Origin: Nephrocerus scutellatus
Taxonomy: Eukaryota; Arthropoda; Insecta; Diptera; Pipunculidae
Assembly (NCBI GenBank): GCA_947095585.1
Contig: OX352761.1
Coordinates: 25,263,777-25,327,776, forward strand
DNA: 64,000 nt
Direction of reading: 5' to 3'
Below, piece by piece: positions 56,346 through 64,000 of this stretch (position 1 is its first letter; each line of letters opens with the position of its first letter). The notes below the pieces were generated by a model, which saw only the letters and a program-made list of their open reading frames with translations, ran no database searches and had not been told where the DNA came from. A program made the position numbers and the translations under genes.

Positions 56346-57137
56346 TTTTCATTTTTTTTTTATAATTTGCAAACGCGAATAGTATGTGGGAAGACAGAGC
56401 TTGGAAGAGTATTCCAAATACGTATTGTACGGCTGAAGAACGAATCCCAGAACTTAACTGTACGTCCGAAGATGGTCTAAAGGGTAAACTGATCAGCAGT
56501 TAGAGCGCCACGAGTATTGCGGATGAATTCAAGGAGAGGTGGCATGCAACTGGCTATTTCTGAGCACCGCTGGTGGAAGAAGCGATAAAAGGCAGGAGAC
56601 GTTCCTGCGGTGTTCAAGCGAATCAATTGATTTCGCAATGTTTTCGTCACCGATAAGTTTTATCGCACTGTTTTTATTCTATCTAGCTGATGCAAGGTGG
56701 TTTCAGGCGCACCAGACCAGATATGGCAATTGTACTTAAGTTTAGGGCGAATAAAAGCCTTGTAGATACTCGCCAGATCAGAGGGAGTAAAATATTTCTT
56801 GCACCGGGTTAGAAAACCTAAACATTTCGGATTTAGGATTCGCTTAGACGACAGGAGACAGCATTGGGTTTTGGAAGCGGTAAATTCTACTCGATTGTTT
56901 TCTCCCCATTGTATTATGCTGTCTAGGTCAGAATTTAATGTGCTAAACATATGTAGTTGTTTGAGTTCCACATGAGAAGTCAATCTTATATGAGAAGCTG
57001 AGAGTGCTGTCGTCAGCGAAAGAGTGAATTGGATTAGAAGTCACAAATAAGAGATCATTAATAAAAACGAGAAAGAGTGTTGGGGTCAAAACAGAACGCC
57101 AGCATTTATATGATGTATTTCAGACTTGAGACATCAC
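56346..57137 (-). pseudogene. Jockey-1 LINE copy, 5'-truncated and internally deleted
   Basis: The T run at about 56,349-56,362 marks the 3' tail. The last codons are shortened by deletion near 56,380. The tail region keeps CMPPLLEF and NRRNVSCL-like codons. The frame at 56,660-56,983 reads TSHVELKQLHMFSTLNSDLDSIIQWGENNRVEFTASKTQC and then jumps from KRILNPK to CLGFLTRCKKYFTPSDL, so about 40 codons are deleted. The FADD box is still readable near 57,000-57,020 (DDSTLSAS). The 5' end is cut near 57,137 after the GVPQGS region. Not functional. Confidence 0.8.
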
Positions 57138-59040
57138 ATCACTTACTCAAGCTAATTGTGATAACATTTTCAGAACAAATGACTTCAAGTATATTTTACG
57201 TGACTCAAGCTGTGCTGTGCACCAGCAGAGACACAACTAGTGCTTATTAAGTGATATTTAAGACACGTTTAAATTCAACCATTTTTTGGTTTTTAACGAA
57301 ATTTTTAACAAATTATCGGGTTACTTTATCAGAATTTGAACCCTCGCCTCTGGTGAATAGATTGATCTTTTTGCCATCTTTATTTTTTCCTTATCCACCC
57401 TCCACATAGAAATGATAATCTGGGCTTTTGGGTTTTCGTAAAAGGTAAATTGTTGCCATTTTACAAATGACTGCCAATGGATAGACGATAGACTGAGTGT
57501 CTCTCCATCACTATCTAAATACTAGACGAGGTCCTTCTGTGAGAAATTTGCAAAAAGGATTCACTTCTTCACCCTCAGAGTCATGAGTTTATCTCGCCGG
57601 TGTACGTACCTATGTGCAAATGCATAGTGAAGTTTTTCTTCGACAAAACTACTGCGGCACTCCCGTAATAACAACCTTATACACATTTGGGCCAACATAA
57701 ATTACATGCAGAACAACAATGTCCAAATTTAGATAGCAGTTTCAGAAGCTTTTCTGCTTTCAATCAATAGCGCTCGAGGGATTTATTAATATTCAACAGA
57801 TTTATTTTGTTCAGATTGTGATCAATAAAAGGTACGTAGCAGAGCGCCACCACCACCACTATTCACAACACATAAATTTAGTGAAGGAAGAAGATGGCCC
57901 GATTATGCGGAGAGTATTTGCTTTTTATTTTATTTCCTTATATCCAGGTGAAATGGAAATTAAGGAACCTATTCATTATTCATCAAGAGTAAATTCACCC
58001 TTTCTTCCATACGTTACGCGCCGTAATGCGAAAGCGGAAGTCAAGCGAAAACAAACGAGTGAGAGAAATGAAAACATGGGAAACTTATAAATGCAGGAAG
58101 GTGCAAAAATTGTTCTGTTGACAAATTGAGGAAATTGACGCACTCACAGACGTTTTTATTCCCCAAATGGTTTCGACGGTGTTGCGATTTATTCGAATGT
58201 GAAAAAATGTCGTTAATTCGTTGATGTTGATGGCTTTTTCTATTGTTGCCGGTCTGGCTTGCCAGAGCTTGTGGAGAGAGAATGGCACTTTGCGGTGGGA
58301 TAGCAGGACAGACACCTTTAAATTAAGGATCTTTAACAGTAAGTGCAATAAAACTGTTACGGAGAGGGGAGTTTTTTCAAATGGCAGGGAAATTTACCAT
58401 TTACCACACTAACTGCATTTTTATTGTTATTGCCATGTTAAGTTTATCCCAGGTTATTGTAAGCTTCGTTAAAAGATGATGTGCTTCTCGTAATTGGTAT
58501 GTCATTTATGTGCTGGTTTATGTTCTAGGGTTTAACACATCAAACATCAATAATTAATCCTAAGACCTGCATGTTTAATTAAGGGTGCCGGTGATAAATC
58601 GCGTATATGGCAATTTGATTGGCATGAGATTAAAGCTATTATAACTAAGAAGGAAAAGACACCAAGGCGACACCGCCTATCTTATTCACGTGCATTGGAA
58701 TCATTAGCACTTTAAATGAAATGACATAGTTTGCGACTTAAGCCGCCGATTGCTGCTTACAAGTTAGCATCTTACTAATCGAGACTATTTCATTGTCGCA
58801 GCTTGGGTTATTCGCTCTAAATTTAAAACTATGGGGCTGTTTTTTTTATTCAACCCGAGCAAATAAAATTACTCGGAGTACACCGATCAAATGTTGTACG
58901 GTGTATACACTAGGTAACTTCACTCGCGCTTACTCTGCCTTACGCTTAGATTTATTTCACAGTAAAAAAAACAACCCATAAAAATTAAAATTTTTTAAAT
59001 TCTCTAATAAGAGAACCGGGTTAATTTGGAAAATATTAAT
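57138..59040. other. No recognisable gene
   Basis: AT-rich with short frames, none with motifs. The 90-codon frame at 57,818 (basic, no domain) is probably chance. Confidence 0.45.
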
Positions 59041-59041
59041 A

Positions 59042-59993
59042 CAGGGTTTTTCAATAAGAGCACTTCAACTTTTTTTTTGAATAAAACACAAACTGTTCGA
59101 CTTTTGAACTAACTTTTTTTTTATTAACGAATTTGAACATATACATATGATACACTTAAGTATGAAACTCGATTTCTTTTGCATGACCACCGCGTGCACG
59201 TTTTACGAAGTCCAATCTTTGAACCCAATTTTCGACCACTCTTTCGCATAAATCGGCCGAAATTCCAGCAATTTCACGTTCAATATTGGCTCTGAGCTCT
59301 TGCAACGTCGCCGGCTTATTGGCATAGACCAATGACTTCACATAACCTCAAAGAAAATAATCTAGAGGTGTCAAATCACACGAGCGCGGCGGCCACTGGA
59401 CGGGCCCATTTCGCGAAATAACACGCTCATCGAACTTAGTCTTGAATAACGCGATTGTATCGTGTGCTGTGTGGCATGTGGCCCCGTCCTGCTGAAACCA
59501 CATGTCGTCCAAGTCCATTCCATTCAATTGCGGCCAAAAAAAATCGTTTATCATATCGCAGTACCGATTTCCATTAACAGTAACGTGGCGATCGTTATCG
59601 TCGATGAAAAAATATGGCCCAATGACGCCGCCGGCATGTAATCCGCACCAAACAGTGACTTTTTCGGGATGCAACGGTGCCTCATGAATCACGTGTGGGT
59701 TGCTTTCTGCCCAGTAACGCATATTTTGCTTGTTGACAAATCCTTCTAGCCAAAAGTGAGCCTCATCGCTGAAGATGATTTTTCGGTGAAAATCTGCTCT
59801 TAAAGTAGCGGCAACAGAACGATTATTTTGATAAAAAATTTGCACGATTTGCAATCGCTGTTCACATGTGTAGCGTTCCATGATGAAATGTATACTAATG
59901 AAGTTTCCAAATGACAAAAGAACAATAAAAAATATGGCGTCGTTCGCCGTCCCTATCGGAGAAAAGTTGAAGCGCACCTGTTGAAACACCCGA
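59042..59993 (-). mobile_element. Tc1/mariner element 2, internally deleted, 952 bp
   Basis: The left end is CAGGGTTTTTCAATAAGAGC with CACTTCAACTTTT. The inverse of the right end is TCGGGTGTTTCAACAGGTGC with GCTTCAACTTTT. TA stands at 59,040-59,041 and 59,994-59,995. It carries a shortened transposase gene on the minus strand. Its right edge abuts the tandem array at 59,996. Confidence 0.85.
59156..59881 (-). pseudogene. Tc1/mariner transposase lacking the DNA-binding domain
   Basis: The ATG at 59,881 (MERYTCEQRLQIVQIFYQNN) matches the starts of the other two transposases. After RSVAATLR the frame jumps to ADFHRKIIFSDEAHFW. About 130 residues covering the rest of the paired helix-turn-helix region are missing, but reading frame is kept. 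The catalytic core is complete: SDEAHF, QQDGATCHTA, PRSCDLTPLDYF, with 36 residues between the second and third Asp. A TGA replaces a Trp codon after DYFL (about 59,342); beyond it the frame is open to the normal end (GGHAKEIEFHT). Even with read-through the product would lack specific TIR binding. Confidence 0.85.
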
Positions 59994-59995
59994 TA

Positions 59996-60246
59996 TTAGA
60001 GCCCCTTCACGTCACCGAAGATACACGTGTGTAAAAAATTTGTACTGGAACCCCTACTTTGGGGCCCGATCACTTCCAAATTTTAATAGTAAGTGTTGTA
60101 ATCGGAGATACATATGTGTTTAAAATTTTAAGAAAATCGGGCTAATTTTAAAAAAAATATATGGGCACCCCTCGGGCCAAAGGGCCCGATCATTCCGAAG
60201 TTCCGCAAATTTTTCAAAAAGTTTGTCCAACGGAGATACACATGTA
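59996..60246. repeat. Tandem repeat of about 120 bp, left part
   Basis: Units start GGGCCCGATCACTTCCAAA (60,062) and GGGCCCGATCATTCCG (60,181). Each contains CGGAGATACACATATG, AAGAAAATCGGGCTAATTT and ATATGGGCACCCCT words. A partial unit precedes the first. The second unit is interrupted by mariner element 3 at 60,247 and continues at 61,548. Confidence 0.8.
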
Positions 60247-61547
60247 AAGGGTGTTTTTTTAGAGGTTCACAACTTTGATTTGGCAGCACTGCTTTATTTG
60301 ACAACCCATTTAACAGCTGATAGTTGCTTTTTGTTTAGTTTGGTTTGACATTTCATTATGGATAGACTCACACCAGAGCAACGCTTGCAAATTGTGGAAA
60401 TTATTTATCAAAATAATGGTTTTGTTCGTCAAACTTATCGTGCACTTCGTCCATTTTATGGCGTACATAATCGTCCTCCAGAGCGGCTAATTCGAATAAC
60501 AATACATCGTTTTCGGACCAAGTTTAATCTTAATGATAATGTGCATCCCGTGAGACGCCGAACAGTACGCACTGAAGAAGCTGTAGCCGCTGTACAGGAA
60601 AGCATTGAAGAAGATCCAAGTGAATCAATTCGTCGCCGTTCTCAGCAACTGGGCTTGTGTCCTTCCACTTTATGGAAGATTTTACGAAAGGATCTTGGCT
60701 TAAAAGCTTTCGAGATTCAACTTGTGCAGGAATTAAAGCCAAACGATCATCGTATGCGCTGCCAATTCGGCGAATGGGCTGAAGCACAAATTAATATTAA
60801 TGTTTAATTTCCATTCAAAATGTTGTTCTCCGATGAAGCCCATTTTTGGTTGAATGGGTACGTAAATAACAAGAATTGTCGGATTTGGAGTGAGGATAAT
60901 CCACAAGCTTTTGTCCAAACACCACAACATCCACAGAAAATTACTGTTTGGTGCGCTTTATGGGTTTGCGGGGCCATTGGTCCATATGTCTTCAAAAACG
61001 ATAATGGTCAGAATGTTACTGTCAATGGTGAGCGGTATAGGGACATGATTCTACATTTTTTCGTACCTCGATTAGCTGGCATTAATCGTGCTGACATGGG
61101 GTTCTAACAGGACGGAGCCACATGCCACACAGCGCGCGCTACAATTGATTTACTCAAAAAAACTTTTGATGAAAGAATAACTTCACGTAATGTTCCAATT
61201 AATTGGCAACTAAGATCGTGTGATTTAACCCCATTGGCTTATTTTCTTTGGGGTTATGTAAAGTCACTTGTCTTCGTCGATAAAACAGAGACAATTGAAC
61301 ATCTGGAAATCAACATTCGAAGAGTTATTGGCGAAATACGGCCGCAAATGCTGCGAAAAGTTTGTTAAAATTGGTGTTCCAGATTGCGGCGCTCCAGCCG
61401 TGGCGGCCACATTGCCGAAATAATATTTAAACATTAATGTCGTAAAATTTTCTATCCAATAAAGCCCGTTTCATTGATATTAAAAATATATTTCTTTGTT
61501 TTATTATGATTTTAACTTGTGTAATTCTATAAAAAAAAAACACCCTT
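60247..61547 (+). mobile_element. Tc1/mariner element 3, 1,301 bp
   Basis: The left end AAGGGTGTTTTTTT and the inverse of the right end AAGGGTGTTTTTTTTTT are flanked by TA at 60,245-60,246 and 61,548-61,549. Removing the element joins two halves of a tandem-repeat unit at the normal unit length. It carries one plus-strand transposase frame. Confidence 0.85.
60358..61437 (+). pseudogene. Tc1/mariner transposase with three in-frame stops
   Basis: From the ATG at 60,358 (MDRLTPEQRLQIVEIIYQNN) one frame of about 359 codons runs to 61,437 with no frameshift. The N-terminal paired helix-turn-helix region spans residues 1-120 (VRRRTVRTEEAVAAVQESIEEDPSESIRRRSQQLGL). The catalytic Asp residues lie in SDEAHFW, QDGATCHTA and LRSCDLTPLAYF, with 36 residues between the last two. 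Stops are TAA at 60,805 (linker before the core), TAA at 61,105 (just before QDGA) and TAA at about 61,365 (after RKVC). All three are single-base changes by comparison with elements 1 and 2. The protein would cut and paste at TA sites; this copy is inactive. Confidence 0.88.
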
Positions 61548-61795
61548 TATATAAAATTTGAAGAAAATCGGGCTTATTTTTAAAAAATTTATATTGGCGC
61601 ACCCGGCCTTAGGGTCCGATAACTCCAAAAATTTTACAAAAAGTTTTGTCCATCAGAGATACACATATGTTTAAAATTTGAAGAAAATCGGGCTAATTTT
61701 TAAAAAAAATTTATGTGGACACAACTCAGGCCTCAGGGCCCGATCACTCCAAAAAGTTTGCAAAGAGTTTTGTGTCCATCCATTAGATCTAGCCT
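61548..61795. repeat. Tandem repeat of about 120 bp, right part
   Basis: It continues the array: unit starts GGGTCCGATAACTCC (61,612) and GGGCCCGATCACTCC (61,736), 124 bp apart, with AAAATTTGAAGAAAATCGGG and GAGATACACATATGTTT words. The array fades at about 61,795. Confidence 0.8.
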
Positions 61796-63361
61796 GCTCA
61801 TGGTTTTCACAGAACATCTAAGCACATAAAATGGCATAACGTACATTACTCTAATTTGTGTTAGTTTGATCCGTCTTCATGAGAACGTTTAGTTTAGAGC
61901 AAGGTTTAGTTAAACTCCATCCATTAAGTGCATTAAAAGTAATATAATAGATGGATGACTAAAATAAGAAAAATAATTAAAGAAAAAATAATGTTTTCAA
62001 AACAAGCTTTTATTTAAATGAACTAAAATGGAGAAAATAAATGTATTACATGATTTAATCTCGGGAAATTGCCGTAATTGCAGTTTTGGGAACACACTAC
62101 AAATAAGTGGTATTAACAATGACAATTATATTATCAATGTTGATTAACTGAACTAAAAGCTTGTCGCGAGATATATTAAAATATTTCTATTACATTTATA
62201 ATATTTATTACAATATGTCGTAGTATAATTTTAATTTATCTTATTATTCACAGTTGTTATGATTTGGATTTGTACCAGAGTACTTGTAAGTAGATAGAGC
62301 AGTCTTACATGTGAATATAAGTGTTATAGTGAATAATAAGTAATCACCAGTGTGAATTTGTGAACTGTTGCTATTTTTTAATTAAAGTTTAAATTAATAA
62401 TTTTCAATTGAAAAAGCTAATTTAAAACACTACTGGACTGATTTTTATCAGGTTTCCACTATTGTACAGGGTTTTACGACCCTGAAGTTTTGTAGTCAGG
62501 TGTGGGGGTCAGTGTGGGAAGGGGGTTAGTGGATGTGGTATCAGTGAAGTGATCAGAGTATGGGCGGTCAGTTGGGTGGTGGTAAGTGCGGTGGGGACTG
62601 CCGCTAGTTGTCAGCTAGTCAAGTACAACCGAAAAAAATAGAAAAATATCCTGTTTCGAAATTTTGTAATTTTATAATAATAATATTTGGCGATAAGATG
62701 GAAGGCAAAAGACAAATTGAGAAGCTTTCCATGAAAATTATAACTCTAGGTTTGTCCGAACGTGGGAACGTGATCAGAAAACTTTTGGTGTTTTTTTTTG
62801 GTATTCGAACTTTGAAACTCCCGCTCAGTAGTTAAACGCGCTATCGACTATAGCCACAGCACGATAATTTTCTAATACACTAGTTAGGTACTCGGTGTTG
62901 TTCGGTCGGGAAAATATTGTTCCGAAACTTATATCGATTCCTCCGCCACACTCCGACCAACACCCGTTTCACCATTGTTCCTCTCCCTTAACCAACCCAT
63001 ACCAATCGACTCACTCGGAATTTCTGCGGCACAAATAAATATACATAGATACAAATAAATTTTCATTTTTATGTTTTGGGAGTAGCTGAGTGACCGGCGT
63101 TGGCGTTGCCCGGTCAACAACCACCACCATCACAACGATGATTGTCTATAGCTGACGGATAGCAAAGTTATGGTTTTAATTACCTTACTTCTCGAACTGA
63201 CAACATACCCCATACCTCGGTTACAGTTTGCCAAGTGATATCAAAATCAAAACAGAACGAGAACTCTCCAAAACTCCAAAACCATGAAATGTCATTTGAA
63301 TAAAAATACTATCTGTGACCTTTCCATTTGAATTAAAATGATTGTGTTTAACATATGCCAA
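61796..63361. other. No recognisable gene
   Basis: AT-rich with a G/T-rich patch at about 62,500-62,610. The 75-codon frame at 62,608-62,835 has no known motif. I see no TE signature. Confidence 0.45.
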
Positions 63362-63521
63362 TATATATTTTTTTTATTTTATAATTCGCGCACGCTTCAA
63401 GGGGTTCGGGGCTATATGCTTGGCACAGCGTGGTCGTTAACGAAGAGGAGGAGAAAAGAGGAGATGTCTATGAGCTTGTTTTTTGAATGCCTGTGGATCA
63501 TAGTGATGTGGATCATAGTGT
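63362..63521 (-). repeat. Jockey-1 3' end fragment
   Basis: TTTTTTTTATTTTATAATTCGCGC, GCTATATGCTTGGCACAG and GAGAAAAGAGGAGATGTCTATGAGC repeat the inverse of the Jockey-1 tail at 44,520-44,640. The segment TGTGGATCATAGTG is then duplicated at its 5' edge. Only the last codons and 3' UTR remain. Confidence 0.75.
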
Positions 63522-64000
63522 GAATATGAAAATTAAAGATGTTGGCGTAAGGCTTTAAAGTAAATTTGAAAAACACGTTAGTGAGAAATGAACTTATCAT
63601 TATTTTGCTTCCTTTTTGGAAAATGAAAATTTATTGAAAAACGTCATATTGTAAATTATTTTATGCAATTTAATCTAATAATTACATTCAAGAATACACC
63701 ACCCATATATGCTTTCAACTTTAATCGACGTATCATACAAATGAACTCAATCGCAAACACTTTATTTGCTAGTCCTTAACTTTACTGATAAAACGGATGT
63801 ACATCCGGCAGCCGGACCGTAAAAGTTTTTGGAATATTATAACGGAACACAAACCAAAAACTTTAAATGGCTTAGTTGCATAAACAACATCATCCATACT
63901 CATATAACAGCAACAAACTAACTGCACCGTCTAACATATAAAACAACTGTCTGACACTGTGTTTAGCTGTTAGAGCTCCCCGTAGTTAGTTGCACCGGAT
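63522..64000. other. No recognisable gene
   Basis: AT-rich sequence to the window end. A small palindromic word (CGGATGTACATCCG, near 63,793) is the only structure noted. Confidence 0.4.

Noticed and set aside
59996..61795. CRISPR-like array because of regularly spaced repeats
   Set aside because: Units are contiguous tandem repeats of about 120 bp without unique spacers, in eukaryotic DNA.
1..64000. A novel multi-gene biological system or gene cluster
   Set aside because: All long coding stretches are explained by retrotransposon or transposase relics, mostly broken. No co-directional set of unexplained intact genes exists.

Overview
The window reads as non-coding eukaryotic DNA packed with old transposable elements. 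It is AT-rich, has no operons, and its coding stretches are nearly all reverse-transcriptase (RT), endonuclease or transposase relics full of stops and frameshifts. The mix of LINEs (Jockey-like, RTE-like and LOA/R1-like with RNase H), Tc1/mariner elements, Helitron-like ends and a tRNA-derived SINE fits a fly (Diptera). The body of the SINE resembles repeats I associate with tephritid fruit flies; that placement is inference. I found no convincing host gene, no structural RNA gene and no CRISPR array.

Left part (1-17,380). Jockey, LOA-A and LOA-B relics fill 1-4,052, with one Jockey copy nested in LOA-B. A stack at 5,793-8,037 has Helitron-like and terminal-inverted-repeat (TIR) sequence interrupted by a 1,302-bp mariner whose transposase has a single stop codon. 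An RTE-A/RTE-B chimera follows (8,038-10,190), then a SINE fragment near 11,800 and three RTE-C pieces in alternating orientation (12,230-15,935).

Middle (17,380-43,100). A LOA-A element is followed by a 149-bp tandem duplication. Next come a LOA/R1-like element (22,030-24,000), the longest RTE-A copy (25,700-28,860) and an RTE-C copy with its 5' UTR (31,706-34,440). The best-preserved gene is a 602-codon RT frame in a 5'-truncated LINE flanked by a 14-bp target-site duplication (36,428-38,436). A perfect 41-bp palindrome lies just beyond it.

Right part (43,100-64,000). A LOA-B copy carries a nested SINE (6-bp duplication) and a nested Jockey. It is followed by a 1.36-kb foldback/MITE-like element, another RTE-C copy, two more Jockey copies, a CACGCG-rich tandem array and two mariners. 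One mariner sits inside a roughly 120-bp tandem repeat; the other has lost its DNA-binding domain in frame.

The genes do not form a pathway. Together they record successive insertions: LOA-B copies are older than the Jockey and SINE copies inside them, and the tandem array is older than its mariner. Family names (Jockey-1, LOA-A/B/C, RTE-A/B/C) are local labels given here from similarity between copies in the window.
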